From Amycolatopsis sp. NBC_01480 (lineage in GTDB: Bacteria > Actinomycetota > Actinomycetes > Mycobacteriales > Pseudonocardiaceae): a DNA stretch of 64,000 bases. Every line of letters begins with the position of its first letter. Positions within the stretch are counted from its first letter, which is position 1. The stretch covers positions 372,001-436,000 of the forward strand of contig NZ_CP109442.1 of NCBI RefSeq assembly GCF_036227205.1. The letters are read 5' to 3'. Below, piece after piece: positions 6,680 to 15,806 of this stretch. Position numbers and translations under genes: made by a program. The notes under the pieces are model-generated. The model had not been told where the DNA came from, did no database searches, and saw nothing but the letters and a program-made list of their open reading frames with translations.

Positions 6680-9600
6680 CAGCTCGCCCCTCTCATCGCC
6701 CAGCCCAGCCGGCTCGACACCTTCGCGGCGAGCATTGCTGGGTCGGTCTCGACCGTTTGAATGTTGATGTTGTTCGTGACCGAGCCAGACATGCGGCCCA
6801 TCCGCCGGTTCGTCTCCGACAGGATCTGTTGCGCCTGCGGGTCATGCGGGTCGTTCGGGATGTACGACTCGGGCACCTTCGGGTTATCCCCGAGCAGGCG
6901 TGGGCTGTTCGCCGGGATGATCGACGCAGTCCGCGCCATCGTGCCGAGCAGTGAGGCGCCGTCCGTGCCGACGATGTCGCCGAGCGCGTAGCCCTTGGGC
7001 GGCAGGTGAGGGTTCGCCTGCTGCACCGCGGAGATGTCGCCGTACCGCCGCATGATGTAGTTGATCGACGCCGCGATGTTCGCGACGGGATCAAACATGT
7101 TGTCCGGCAGGCCACGGTTGCGGTTGGACTCGAACGTCGGCCCGATGGTCTGGGTCAACCCACCCGACGGATGACCCGCCGCAGCGTTGCTGTCCCACCG
7201 GTTCACCGCACCGGCGTTCCAGTTGGACTCACGCTGAATCAACGTGTTCATCCCGGCTTCCCACCGGGCCCAATCGGCATGCGGGACACCATCAGCCGCC
7301 AGCGCAGCATCAATCAGAGCGAGGTGCTGCCCCGAGGGGATCGGGCCACTGCCACCGCCGATACCTGATCCCGGGGGCGGAGGCACCCACTGGGACAGTT
7401 GCGGCGGGTGCGGCAGACCCAACTCGGTAGCCATCGCCACGGTCGTGACGTACGAGCTGCCGATATCCAGACCACCGATGTTCGACGCGACGATCTGGCC
7501 GCCGTTGGCGAACTTCGGAAGCTTCTTCTGCCGCAACGCTTCCATGTAGCCGACGCCGTAGTGGGCGACCACGTCGGCCGGCTGCATGAACTCGCCGTCC
7601 GACGCCATGATCGGGATCACGTCCGCCTTGGGACCACCGGGACCCGCGATCGGACCACCGTCGGCATAGCCGATCTGGCCGCCCTTGGACCGGAAGCCAC
7701 CACTGAAGTAGCCGCCCACGAACGGGTCCAGCTGGGAAGTGTCCAGCTGGGCCACGCCGGTGGTGGTGAACTTGAAGTTCGCCGGGATCTGCCCCTGCTG
7801 CTTCAGGAAGTCGAAGGCCGCCTGCCTGGAGATATTGAACTTGTCGGCGGTCTCCTGAACCATCGTGTTGTAGCGGTCCGTGCCAGCGATCCAGGTCGGG
7901 ATCGCGGTGAACATCGTCTGCAACTGGGCAAAGTTGTTCCGTCCAGCCTGCGTGTTCAGGTCCAGCGAGGACGTGTTCAGGTCATTGGCCTGACGAGCCG
8001 CGTCCTGCGCCTGGCGCAACTGGTACAGGGACTGCTGCTCGTTGAAGATGGCATCCTTGACCGCCTGGCGCGCCTTGCTCTCGTTGTAGATCGCATCGGT
8101 CACGCCCTGCTGGGCCTTCACAACGTTGGCCTGAGCGTCCACAATGGCCTGCTGCGCCTTGCCCAGGTTGTAGTTCGCCTGCGACAGCGCGTACACCGCG
8201 TCCGTGACAGCCTGGTGTGACTTGACCAGGGCCAGCTCAGAGGATTTGACCTGTTCCTGCGCAGACTTCACCTGCTGCTGCGCCGAAACGACCTGCTGGC
8301 TTCCCGCCACCCCGGCCTTGTCCGCCGCCGTGACCTGCTCGCGCAGGTTCGCGCCAGTGTTCAAGGTGTCGGCCAGAGAGTTTTGTGCGTTCACCAAGTC
8401 CAATGCGGACTGCTTCAGCGCCGTGTTCGACGCCGTGATCGGAGTAGCGAGGATTGACGCCGCGTTGTCCTGGGTAACCCCGGCGTTAGCCGAGGACTGG
8501 ATCTGCTGGAACAGCTTCAGCTGCGCCTGCTGTTCGGCTGCCGCCTGGTCATTCAGTTGCAGGTGCAAGGACTTCAGCTGTTCGGCTGCCTGTTCCCGGG
8601 CCTGCGTAAGAGCCAGTTGAGCCTGGGTCTCCGCCTGCTGCGACTTCGTCAGATTCTGCTCAGCAGTGGTGACACCCAACTCTGCATCCATGACGGCCTG
8701 TTGGGCCTGCGCGGTCGAATGCTGCGCGTCCGCGTAGGAATGTTCTGCATCGGTCACCGAACGGGTCGCCGTCGCCACACCCTGCCGGGCCGTCGTCACC
8801 GCCTGAGCCGACTGGGCGGCCGAGTGTTCGGCGTCCGAGACGGACGTGACCGACTGCGCGTAGGAGTGCTGCGCCGACAGCAGCGATTCGTTGGCCTGGG
8901 CGGCGGACTTCTGTAGGTTCGTGAAGTAGTCCGTCACCGACTGCTGCGCGTTAAGCGACTTCACCTCGCCGTCGGTGAACGCCGACGTGATCTGCGAAAC
9001 CCCGTCCGCAGCGGTAGACCCTGCGCCGGGGAGGCGCGAGAGCGCGGCTGCCACGTCGTCGACCGACAGGCCGAACTGCTTGGCGATTCCGGCGGCGGCG
9101 GCCTGCTGCTCGCCCGTGAGCTGGACCGACTGGGCCGCAACACTTCCGGCCGCCTTCTGCGCGTCAGCGTTCTGGGCGAACGTCGGCCCCAGACTCGTCA
9201 GCAGCGCCTGCAGATCCTGATACTGCTTGACTGCCGCCTGCTGGGCAGGGGTCAAGTCCTCCATCTTCCGTGTGTGGTTGCCGATCTGATCGGCCAACGC
9301 CTTCACGCTCAGCGAATAGGTCGAGGTGGATGCCGCCGCACCACGTGCACTGACATTGGTCTGCGTGAATGAGAACGCCTGAGCGCCCACAGCGGCAGTC
9401 GCGTTACTGATCTTGTCCGTGACCGCCTGCTGCGCCTGGCCGCCCTGCTGCATGGCGTTGTTCAGATCGTTCACCGATACGCCTGCTTCGGCGGCCTGGT
9501 TGACCAGCTTGGACAGCGCGGGGTCCGCTCCCAAGATCCCCCTGGTCGCACCTGGCGCAGCCGACGCCAGGTCGTTCAGCTTCTGCGTGAAATTTTCGAC

Positions 9601-11082
9601 CGCCGGCACCGCATCAGACTTCGTGGTGCCAGTGAACAGGGTCATCACCCCGGCCAGGACACCCAGTCCGATGCCGACGGGCCCGAAGGCGAACGAGGAC
9701 GCCTCAGATGCCGCAGCCATAGCGGTGGTCGCTTCAGCCTCGGCCTCGGTGGCAGCCGTCGCCGCCGCACGGGCAGCAGTCAACTCCGTCTCGGTGGCGG
9801 CCAGCTTGCCGTCAACAGCCGCAGCCTCAACCTTTACCAGGTTGGCCTGCGCTTGCGCCGCCGTCTCCTTGGCTGCGCCCAACGTGCTGACCGCCTGCTG
9901 AACGGCCGCCTTCTTCATCGCATCCGTCATCAGCGAGAAGGAGCCCACCGACTTGTCGGTGTTGCCGGTCAGATCCAGCACCTTGTTGGCGAGCGCGCTG
10001 GCGCCGCTGGACACGACGTTGAAGCCTGAGAGCAGACCGGTAGTGGCGCTGGAAAGCGCCTTGAACGCCAGGACGCCCACGAGCACCGTCGCCGTCGGGC
10101 CGGACATGAAGTTCAGCACGGGCCCCAGGGCGGAGATCGCCGCGCCGAAGAGGTGGACCGCCGGGGAGAGGTCGCCGATGAAGACGTTCGCCAGGTTCGT
10201 CGCGGCCGGGATGACCGAGGACAGCAGCGCGTTGGCGAACGGCATCACGGCGTTGACCAAGCCGCCGACGACCGGCAGTAGGCGGCCCACGTCCGTCAGC
10301 AGCAGCTGCAATCCGGTCGAGGCGGTGTTGAAGTCCAGGTGCGTCAGGAACTGCGCGATCCCGGTGGCGATGTCGTCGATCCCGGTACCCAGCGCCTTGG
10401 CCAGCGGGCTGGCGTTGCCGAGCGCGGAGGCGAAGGCGGGGAGCAGCGTCTGTGCAGCCGTCACGAGCGAGCCCGACAGCGTGGTCAAGAACGGGGACAG
10501 CTCACCGGAGATGGTCTGGATCTCCGGGCCCATCCGGCGGATGCCGTCGGTCATCGTGCCCATCGAGGAGACGATGACCGGTGTCAGGGACGAGAACCCG
10601 TTCTTGAGCAGGTCGACGCCTTCGGTCTTCATCGTGGCGAACGCCTGCTGCACCTGCGGAGTGGAGTGCTCCGCCGCGATGGCGATGGCGGCGAAACCGC
10701 CGGCCACTACGGCCAGACCACCGGCGACCGCCGGACCGGCGACCAGAGCGCCGAGGCCAGTCCATGCCGCAGCGGTCGAGCTGAGCATGGACTGGAACTT
10801 CGAGCCGTTGTCCTTGGTCGTGCTGTCGACCGTGGAAGACAGCTCCTTCAGCGCCTTCTGCGCCTGCGCCGTGTCCGCCTCCACCGGCAGCTTCACCGGG
10901 GGTTCAGCCTTGAGCTTCTCCCGGATCAGCGCGAGGTTCTCCGGATCCTCCAGCCAGGTCTTCAAGCTGATCGGCTTGTCGCCTTCGACCTTCGTGCGGA
11001 TCTTGACGGCCTCAGCGTCGGTATCGTCTTGAAGATGGACCTCGATGTATGCGCCCGCGATCTTAAAATCGCCGTCAGGCAT
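6679..11082 (-). CDS. Tape measure protein with C-terminal lytic transglycosylase domain
   Basis: At 1467 residues this is the longest phage gene. It has an N-terminal helical region, hydrophobic segments around residues 100-140 and 470-500, and a very long Ala/Gln/Ser-rich coiled coil at about 730-1045 with repeated AQxxV and TxAExxV units. An SLT-type muramidase domain lies at about 1245-1375 (LIQRESNWNAGAVN, GGLTQTIGPTFE, NIAASINYIMRRYGD). Tape measure length sets tail length; at about 0.15 nm per residue a tail near 200 nm is expected. The transglycosylase domain would open peptidoglycan during DNA entry. The next gene starts inside its stop codon. Confidence 0.92.
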   Translation of the reverse strand: MPDGDFKIAGAYIEVHLQDDTDAEAVKIRTKVEGDKPISLKTWLEDPENLALIREKLKAEPPVKLPVEADTAQAQKALKELSSTVDSTTKDNGSKFQSMLSSTAAAWTGLGALVAGPAVAGGLAVVAGGFAAIAIAAEHSTPQVQQAFATMKTEGVDLLKNGFSSLTPVIVSSMGTMTDGIRRMGPEIQTISGELSPFLTTLSGSLVTAAQTLLPAFASALGNASPLAKALGTGIDDIATGIAQFLTHLDFNTASTGLQLLLTDVGRLLPVVGGLVNAVMPFANALLSSVIPAATNLANVFIGDLSPAVHLFGAAISALGPVLNFMSGPTATVLVGVLAFKALSSATTGLLSGFNVVSSGASALANKVLDLTGNTDKSVGSFSLMTDAMKKAAVQQAVSTLGAAKETAAQAQANLVKVEAAAVDGKLAATETELTAARAAATAATEAEAEATTAMAAASEASSFAFGPVGIGLGVLAGVMTLFTGTTKSDAVPAVENFTQKLNDLASAAPGATRGILGADPALSKLVNQAAEAGVSVNDLNNAMQQGGQAQQAVTDKISNATAAVGAQAFSFTQTNVSARGAAASTSTYSLSVKALADQIGNHTRKMEDLTPAQQAAVKQYQDLQALLTSLGPTFAQNADAQKAAGSVAAQSVQLTGEQQAAAAGIAKQFGLSVDDVAAALSRLPGAGSTAADGVSQITSAFTDGEVKSLNAQQSVTDYFTNLQKSAAQANESLLSAQHSYAQSVTSVSDAEHSAAQSAQAVTTARQGVATATRSVTDAEHSYADAQHSTAQAQQAVMDAELGVTTAEQNLTKSQQAETQAQLALTQAREQAAEQLKSLHLQLNDQAAAEQQAQLKLFQQIQSSANAGVTQDNAASILATPITASNTALKQSALDLVNAQNSLADTLNTGANLREQVTAADKAGVAGSQQVVSAQQQVKSAQEQVKSSELALVKSHQAVTDAVYALSQANYNLGKAQQAIVDAQANVVKAQQGVTDAIYNESKARQAVKDAIFNEQQSLYQLRQAQDAARQANDLNTSSLDLNTQAGRNNFAQLQTMFTAIPTWIAGTDRYNTMVQETADKFNISRQAAFDFLKQQGQIPANFKFTTTGVAQLDTSQLDPFVGGYFSGGFRSKGGQIGYADGGPIAGPGGPKADVIPIMASDGEFMQPADVVAHYGVGYMEALRQKKLPKFANGGQIVASNIGGLDIGSSYVTTVAMATELGLPHPPQLSQWVPPPPGSGIGGGSGPIPSGQHLALIDAALAADGVPHADWARWEAGMNTLIQRESNWNAGAVNRWDSNAAAGHPSGGLTQTIGPTFESNRNRGLPDNMFDPVANIAASINYIMRRYGDISAVQQANPHLPPKGYALGDIVGTDGASLLGTMARTASIIPANSPRLLGDNPKVPESYIPNDPHDPQAQQILSETNRRMGRMSGSVTNNINIQTVETDPAMLAAKVSSRLGWAMRGAS

Positions 11083-11104
11083 GGATTCCCCCTCACGGCT
11101 TGGA

Positions 11105-11440
11105 TCACGAGGCAGGGACGGTTACCGCTGTTCCCATGCCCATGAAGAGTGGATCTGTGCGCATCAGCTCAGCCACGTCTTGGGTTTGCGGCTGCGATAC
11201 GGATTGCTGAGGCTGAGCGGCACGCTGCTGTTCCTGTTGAATCAGGAAGGCCACGGCACCGCCGTAGACCGGCAGCCGGCGCAGATAGGCCAGGAACCGA
11301 TCGGCGGTCATAGAGTCGATCTCATCGACACGGTGGTAAACCGAGAAGTCCGAACGCACGTCGTCGATGTGGTCTATGAACCACGCGATCTCAGCCACCG
11401 CGTCGAGGAAATGCTGCGGCGTCAGGACGCTTTTGGGCCC
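11105..11440 (-). CDS. Tail assembly chaperone, frameshift extension (T part of a G-T fusion)
   Basis: This frame has no ribosome-binding site of its own and is entered from the upstream chaperone by -1 frameshifting at 11431-11440. The fusion reads from residue 135 of the upstream protein into SVLTPQHFLDAVAEIAWF and gives about 243 residues in all. The added 108 residues end in a Gln-rich tail (QQEQQRAAQPQQ). In siphoviruses the G protein and the G-T fusion bind the tape measure and recruit tail tube subunits, and the T part is made only by frameshifting. It lies directly upstream of the tape measure gene, as the family requires. Confidence 0.85.
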   Translation of the reverse strand, partial: GPKSVLTPQHFLDAVAEIAWFIDHIDDVRSDFSVYHRVDEIDSMTADRFLAYLRRLPVYGGAVAFLIQQEQQRAAQPQQSVSQPQTQDVAELMRTDPLFMGMGTAVTVPAS

Positions 11441-11835
11441 TGCGGGTACACCCGCTTCACGATGAGGTCCCGAATCGTCTCGAAGTCGGCCGTCGTCAGG
11501 GTCTCGCACTCGGACAGGGCCGCGTAACCGTCCTCGCCGAGCATCTTGCGCAGGACAAACTCCATGGCCTGGAGTTCCTGGCCGCGGGCAGCCATCGTGG
11601 TGGCCTTCATCGCCCAGGCGGCCGGGGCCTTCTTCGGGATCGTGTAGGTGTTGTCGCCAATGGAGAACAGCGGCTCCCGATCGGCCACGATCTCGGCGAT
11701 AGCGTCGATGGCTTCCTGCCGGTCCAGGCGCAGCACTGAGGATTCTTCCTCGGGCGCGGCCTGCGGCTTCGCTGCCGGACTGGTTTTGCGCGTGGTGGTA
11801 CGGCGCGCAGGGGTCTTACGGGGGACGGTGGCCAT
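11422..11835 (-). CDS. Tail assembly chaperone (G protein)
   Basis: A 137-residue protein with a basic, Ala/Pro/Thr-rich N-terminus (residues 1-30) and a helical core with AWAMKATTMAARGQELQAMEFVLRKM, typical of actinophage tail assembly chaperones. It ends VYPQGPKAS at 11422, and the last codons overlap the slippery site for the longer product. The gene sits between the major tail protein and the tape measure. It is not part of the virion; it keeps the tape measure soluble during assembly. Start ATG 11835 is preceded by AAGGAGTAGC about 6 bases upstream. Confidence 0.85.
   Translation of the reverse strand: MATVPRKTPARRTTTRKTSPAAKPQAAPEEESSVLRLDRQEAIDAIAEIVADREPLFSIGDNTYTIPKKAPAAWAMKATTMAARGQELQAMEFVLRKMLGEDGYAALSECETLTTADFETIRDLIVKRVYPQGPKAS
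11431..11440 (-). promoter_or_regulatory. Programmed -1 ribosomal frameshift site
   Basis: Read on the minus strand the sequence is GGGCCCAAAA in the zero-frame phase CAG GGC CCA AAA GCG. Two overlapping heptamers fit X XXY YYZ: G GGC CCA and C CCA AAA. Slipping back one base at either changes the frame to AGC GTC CTG, the frame of the downstream extension. The zero-frame stop follows two codons later. Confidence 0.85.
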
Positions 11836-11925
11836 GATGCGCTACTCCTTCGCATATGGGGGTGGATGGGTTTTTCCGCAACGGGTTCGGAGGCGCGGCG
11901 GCACGAACCCGTTGCGGGGTAAGGA

Positions 11926-12504
11926 TCAGCTCACCTGATCGACCAGGTGATATGGGGCGACCGTGTTGGACACGAAGTAGGCCTGCCACGTAACGCTCAG
12001 ACCGAGCTGCTTGTCCTTGGCGTAGTTCAGGTCGACCTTGCTGGTCTGCATCGTCTTGCGGAGAATCACGCGCCGGCGGAAGTTCTGGCCCGAAGTCGAG
12101 GGGGCCCAGCCGTCCAGGATCACGGCGGCGTAGGGCAGCTGGCTGGCGAACTGCCCGAAGTTCGGTTCGAAGGTCGCGAAGTTCGCGCCGGTCGCACCGA
12201 CGGTGCTGTTGAGGGCATTGGCCAGGTTCGCCAGCGTCACCTCAGACATCGTGGTCGCCACGACGATGGTCCGGCTCGTAAGCCGGGTACCCGGGGTGTC
12301 CACGATCTGGTCCGCGTTGAAGTCCGTGAACTTCGGGGTGATCGTCATCGACACGCCGCCGTCGGTCAGGCCGACTTCGGTCCAGCCACCGGACGCAGCC
12401 GGGGCGAGGTTGACAGCCGCATCGGCCGGTTCAGTCGAGGTGCCGAAAGCGCCGAGGTAGACCTGGGCCGGCCCCATGATCAGGTTATTCGGGTTCTGTG
12501 CCAT
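11926..12504 (-). CDS. Major tail protein (tail tube)
   Basis: A 192-residue beta-rich protein beginning MAQNPNNLIMGPAQVYLGAFG, the characteristic opening of actinophage tail tube subunits. It has GGVSMTITPKFTDFNADQ in the middle and a C-terminal DLNYAKDKQLGLSVTWQAYF strand. ATG at 12504 was chosen over a longer frame because AAGGAG lies 9 bases upstream. It lies between the tail terminator and the tail assembly chaperones, the expected place. It would polymerise as stacked hexamers around the tape measure. Confidence 0.85.
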   Translation of the reverse strand: MAQNPNNLIMGPAQVYLGAFGTSTEPADAAVNLAPAASGGWTEVGLTDGGVSMTITPKFTDFNADQIVDTPGTRLTSRTIVVATTMSEVTLANLANALNSTVGATGANFATFEPNFGQFASQLPYAAVILDGWAPSTSGQNFRRRVILRKTMQTSKVDLNYAKDKQLGLSVTWQAYFVSNTVAPYHLVDQVS

Positions 12505-12595
12505 GGTTGGCATCTCCTTGCACGAGGGACGGCACGAACCGACCCATTGGGTTGGGGTCCCCCGCAAAGCTGCGGAAGCGTGGGAAGGGTTGGGG

Positions 12596-13039
12596 CTACC
12601 GGGAAACCGGCGCCCAGTGCAGTTGCACGTCGACCGAGTAGGCCGCGTAATCGCCAAGGTCGCCGTAGACGCGGCGCGGATGCCCGACGACCGAGGACGA
12701 CAGCACGCGTGCGTCCTCATCACAGGTGGGCAACGGAACCGGCACCGGATTGTTGAGGTAGGTAGCCACGCGGATCGTCTCGGCGATCGCCTGGGCCTTC
12801 ACCCACGGCGCAAGGCCGGTGGAGGGATCGCACGCCCAGCACTGCAAGGTGACCACGGGTGAGTCCAAGCGGAAGTAGACGTTCGCCCCGCCGCCGGACA
12901 CCATCGGAGTGATGAAGCCCGACGCCGCCCAGGTCGTGTTATCGACGGGCAGCTGATCGTCCACCATGGACGGACTCAGCCCCGGCGCGAGACCAGCCCA
13001 CGCCAGGGCCACCTTGTCGGGTGTGGCGTAGTAGAACAT
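12596..13039 (-). CDS. Tail terminator/tail completion protein, putative
   Basis: A 147-residue protein with FYYATPDKVALAWAGLAPGL at the N-terminus and a basic-aromatic beta C-terminus (YAAYSVDVQLHWAPV). Size, the ALAWAG helix and position (after a HK97 gp10-like protein, before the tail tube) fit the tail terminator class, which caps the tube at the neck. The start is the ATG in the TGATG overlap with the preceding stop; a GTG one codon earlier is also possible. Confidence 0.65.
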   Translation of the reverse strand: MFYYATPDKVALAWAGLAPGLSPSMVDDQLPVDNTTWAASGFITPMVSGGGANVYFRLDSPVVTLQCWACDPSTGLAPWVKAQAIAETIRVATYLNNPVPVPLPTCDEDARVLSSSVVGHPRRVYGDLGDYAAYSVDVQLHWAPVSR

Positions 13040-13374
13040 CACGCCTCACCGCCCAAGTTCCGAATGCGGTACAAACTGGGACGTAGAAACGGCTGAGGCG
13101 GGACGACTTCGCCCGTGTAGTGAACTTCGCCGTCTGCGCCGCGGTAAGCCACTCGGTGGCCTTCCTCCACAAATAACGCATAATTGAGGTTCGAACCGAT
13201 GCGCGCGGTCTCGCCGTTGATCTCCGAGTCGATCGACTCACGCAAGTGCCCGGTATCGACCGGTGCCAAGCGCTTCGCGTCATCGTGGATCTCACCGACG
13301 AGCTTGGAGAACATCGTTTGCACGTCGGCGTTGATGCGCTCTTTCCAGCCGGGCTCTTCGCGGTACTCGGCCAT
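13039..13374 (-). CDS. HK97 gp10-like neck protein
   Basis: A 111-residue protein with the signature of the HK97 gp10 family: DDAKRLAPVDTGHLRESI in the middle, then NYALFVEEGHR and, near the end, PPQPFLRPSLYRI. Members form a neck or tail-completion ring between the connector and the tail. It starts in an ATGA overlap with the preceding gene and ends in a TGATG overlap with the next, so it is translationally coupled on both sides. Confidence 0.85.
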   Translation of the reverse strand: MAEYREEPGWKERINADVQTMFSKLVGEIHDDAKRLAPVDTGHLRESIDSEINGETARIGSNLNYALFVEEGHRVAYRGADGEVHYTGEVVPPQPFLRPSLYRIRNLGGEA

Positions 13375-13703
13375 CAGCCCACCCGCTTCAGCGAACAGAC
13401 CTTGTCCGGAGTGAACAACGGCCCAGTGGACTGCACCACGTCATCGACGACGAAACGCACGTTGTGATTCAGGTCCAAGACCTGATCACCCGGGCGCACA
13501 TCAGCGGCCGACGAGATCAGCATCTCCAAGTTCCGCACGGTGCGCGGTGTCTGGGTGGCGAAGTCGAAGTACTGATTCGACCTCTCCGTGATGCTGGCCG
13601 CCGTCGAGGCGATGACCACCGTTCCAGTGGCCTGACGCTCCCCGCGTGCGTCCTTGGTGGTGCCCCGCGAGATCTGGACGTTGCACGTCGCCATGCCGTA
13701 CAT
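13374..13703 (-). CDS. Head-closure (stopper) protein, putative
   Basis: A 109-residue beta-rich protein with DVRPGDQVLDLNHNVRFVVDDVV, a barrel-like pattern seen in small head-closure proteins. ATG at 13703 follows AAGGAGG by 5 bases. It lies between the connector protein and the gp10-like protein, the standard position of the stopper in long-tailed phages. The role is inferred mainly from gene order. Confidence 0.6.
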   Translation of the reverse strand: MYGMATCNVQISRGTTKDARGERQATGTVVIASTAASITERSNQYFDFATQTPRTVRNLEMLISSAADVRPGDQVLDLNHNVRFVVDDVVQSTGPLFTPDKVCSLKRVG

Positions 13704-13718
13704 CGAGACCTCCTTGCG

Positions 13719-14438
13719 TCAGAGGGGATTCCAGGGGCCGAGCCAGTCGGCGGCCGAGGACAGCGGATCCAGCCCGATCGCACCAAGGTTGTCGGTGAAC
13801 GGGGCGCGGATGTGGACACTGCGGGCCTTGAGCCAGGACACCCGCTTGAGTGCCCGACGGGCGTGCGGGGCGAGGAACATGGCCGTGTCACGCAACTGTG
13901 TGCGGGAGCGACCCTGGCTGATGTCCAAGGCGTCGATGCGGTTGAACGCGTCGACCTGGGTCGCCAGCCACGCAGCCTGGTAGGCGGTGGCCATGCGCAG
14001 CCAGTACAGATCCCGGGAGCCGACACGGGTTCCATCGACCGCGAACGCCCTCGCGGCGGCCACGTCGATGTTGAAACCCGCCTGCAAAAGCTGGTCCTGC
14101 GTGACCTGCACGCCGGTGATCAGCGGAACGTCCGGCAGCGTGCACCACGTCGCCGAAGACGACGCAGTGACCGCCAGGGCTTCCTGGACCGTGAGACTCG
14201 GGGATGTCCCGGTCCACGTCACGGTGTGGTTGCCCAGCGGTGCAGCCGTCGGCACCAACCAGGTGAACTGGACGATGCCGACGGCCACGTGCGTGACTGC
14301 CGAGGTCGGGATCTGCTCGACCGTGCCGGACGGGTCCGTGATCCCCACCGTGACCGTGGCGGGGTCGACCAGCTGGCCGCCGGAGAAGAACTCCCCCGTC
14401 AGCGTCACCGTCTGGCCCTGGTATGCGGTGGTGACCAT
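13719..14438 (-). CDS. Head-tail connector protein with N-terminal Ig-like domain
   Basis: A 239-residue protein in two parts. Residues 1-90 are a beta sandwich (YQGQTVTLTGEFFSGGQLVD, then GNHTVTWTGTSP) resembling the Ig-like add-on found in phage virion proteins. Residues 100-239 are helical (LYWLRMATAYQAAWLATQVD, HARRALKRVSWLKARSV) like gp6/adaptor head-tail connectors. Ig-like domains on phage particles often bind weakly to host surface sugars. It is 9 bases downstream of the preceding gene. Confidence 0.6.
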   Translation of the reverse strand: MVTTAYQGQTVTLTGEFFSGGQLVDPATVTVGITDPSGTVEQIPTSAVTHVAVGIVQFTWLVPTAAPLGNHTVTWTGTSPSLTVQEALAVTASSSATWCTLPDVPLITGVQVTQDQLLQAGFNIDVAAARAFAVDGTRVGSRDLYWLRMATAYQAAWLATQVDAFNRIDALDISQGRSRTQLRDTAMFLAPHARRALKRVSWLKARSVHIRAPFTDNLGAIGLDPLSSAADWLGPWNPL

Positions 14439-14447
14439 CGGATCCTC

Positions 14448-14852
14448 CTAGGCGACCGGACCCGGAGCGGGCTCCTGGCCGTCCACAGGGGACTCGGCCG
14501 GAGCGGGCTCGGGCTCGGGCTGCACGGGCTCTTCCGGGAAGAACGCCGGGGGTTCGGCCGGCGAAGTCGAGACCGACACGGCCGCGTCCGACGGGTGGAC
14601 CGGCACGGAGTACGTAACGACGGTCGCCACCGGGTAATCCCGCTGCTCGATCGTGAAGGTCACGTCCCCGTCCGGCACAAGACCGCGCCGCAACGCTTCC
14701 CGCTTGGTCTCTTCCTTGTTCGGCTCGTGCATCGACGAGTCCTCGGACACGCTCTGAGCGAACGAGAAGTCGCGCACGAACACGCTGCCGTCGGTGGGAC
14801 CGTCGGCCCTGGACTGCACGATGGCAGCCAGGTCGGGGGTCGGTTCGGTCAT
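14448..14852 (-). CDS. Head-region protein with Pro/Glu-rich tail (134 aa)
   Basis: ATG at 14852 follows AAGGAGG by 6 bases and lies 11 bases after the major capsid stop. Residues 1-90 are mixed charged and include NKEETKREALRRGLVPDGDV. Residues 95-134 are Pro/Glu-rich (PEEPVQPEPEPAPAESP) and surely disordered. The location directly after the capsid gene suits a decoration or head-fibre protein, but no family was recognised. Confidence 0.5.
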   Translation of the reverse strand: MTEPTPDLAAIVQSRADGPTDGSVFVRDFSFAQSVSEDSSMHEPNKEETKREALRRGLVPDGDVTFTIEQRDYPVATVVTYSVPVHPSDAAVSVSTSPAEPPAFFPEEPVQPEPEPAPAESPVDGQEPAPGPVA

Positions 14853-14863
14853 GCCACGCCTCC

Positions 14864-15805
14864 TTACGGCTGGATTTCCAGGATGGAGAAGGCGTTGGGG
14901 TGGCCCGGGGCGAACGCCTTGCGGGCGCGGTACTTCAGGATCGCCTCGTCGGTCAGCGCACCGAGACCGGTGTTCGGGTCGATGAACATCGTCTCCAGCA
15001 GGGTGCGGTTGCCGACCATCAGGTACGGCGCCGAGCAGAACACCACGAGCGGGTTGCCGGTCGGGCTGTCCGTCGGCGTGGCCGAGGTCTTCGCACCGAG
15101 GCTCCAGTGGATCTGGTGACCGAAGAGCGTGCCGCCCGTGCCCTGGCCACCGCCGGCGGTGCCGTTGCTGGACTCGTTGAAGATCGGCCGGCCCTGGAGG
15201 TCCACGATGTTCCGCAGCTTGGCCTTCACTGACGGGTGGGCGATGACCAGGCCCTCCGTCTCGTCCCAGTAGTCGCCAGCCTCGACGAGCCCCAGGGTGT
15301 CCGACAGGTTCTTGTAGCTGGCGCCCGAACCCGCCGCGGTCTTGTTGATGTTCGCGTTGGCGGTGTAGCCGGTGGACGCGTCGGTCTGGGTGAGGATGTA
15401 ATAGAGCGAATCGAACGCCCAGCCGGTCGAGGCCTTCGCAGCCGTGACCGCCAGCGAGCTGTTGTCCAGCAGCTTCGCGAAGCTGGTGGCCGCGTCGGCG
15501 TTCTTGGTGTTGACCACATCGGCCAGCGAGTCGGAGATGTCCTCCTCGGCGATGCGGACCGCGCCGGTGTACTTCTGCGCGTACAGGTAGACCGAGTCGT
15601 TGGTCGAGCCGTCCTCGGTGTAGGAGCCGCCCTTGGCGGTACCGGTCATGTGCAGGCCGCCCGAGCGCGGGGTGGACCGCGACTCGGTGGACATCGGGAC
15701 GTTCTGGCCGTAGGCCAGCACCGCCGAGGTCTGCTTGATCTTCTGGATGACGTTCGAGGCGAACTCGACCGGGATCCACGCTTCGTAGGTGTTGCGAGTG
15801 GGCAT
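14864..15805 (-). CDS. Major capsid protein, HK97 fold
   Basis: A 313-residue protein with hallmarks of HK97-fold capsids of actinophages: N-terminal arm (NTYEAWIPVEFASNVIQKIK), an E-loop region rich in Gly/Ser/Thr (TGTAKGGSYTEDGS), a long spine helix (RIAEEDISDSLADVVNTKNA) and a C-terminal P-domain strand ending EAILKYRARKAFAPGHP. GAGGAG lies 5 bases before ATG. Upstream are a scaffold-like gene and a small protein, and downstream are connectors, as expected. It probably forms an icosahedral head around the packaged DNA. Confidence 0.85.
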   Translation of the reverse strand: MPTRNTYEAWIPVEFASNVIQKIKQTSAVLAYGQNVPMSTESRSTPRSGGLHMTGTAKGGSYTEDGSTNDSVYLYAQKYTGAVRIAEEDISDSLADVVNTKNADAATSFAKLLDNSSLAVTAAKASTGWAFDSLYYILTQTDASTGYTANANINKTAAGSGASYKNLSDTLGLVEAGDYWDETEGLVIAHPSVKAKLRNIVDLQGRPIFNESSNGTAGGGQGTGGTLFGHQIHWSLGAKTSATPTDSPTGNPLVVFCSAPYLMVGNRTLLETMFIDPNTGLGALTDEAILKYRARKAFAPGHPNAFSILEIQP

Positions 15806-15806
15806 T

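Noticed and set aside
9953..11032. A 359-codon plus-strand frame opposite the tape measure gene
   Set aside because: Ser/Ala-rich mirror of the Ala-rich tape measure coding strand with no domain.
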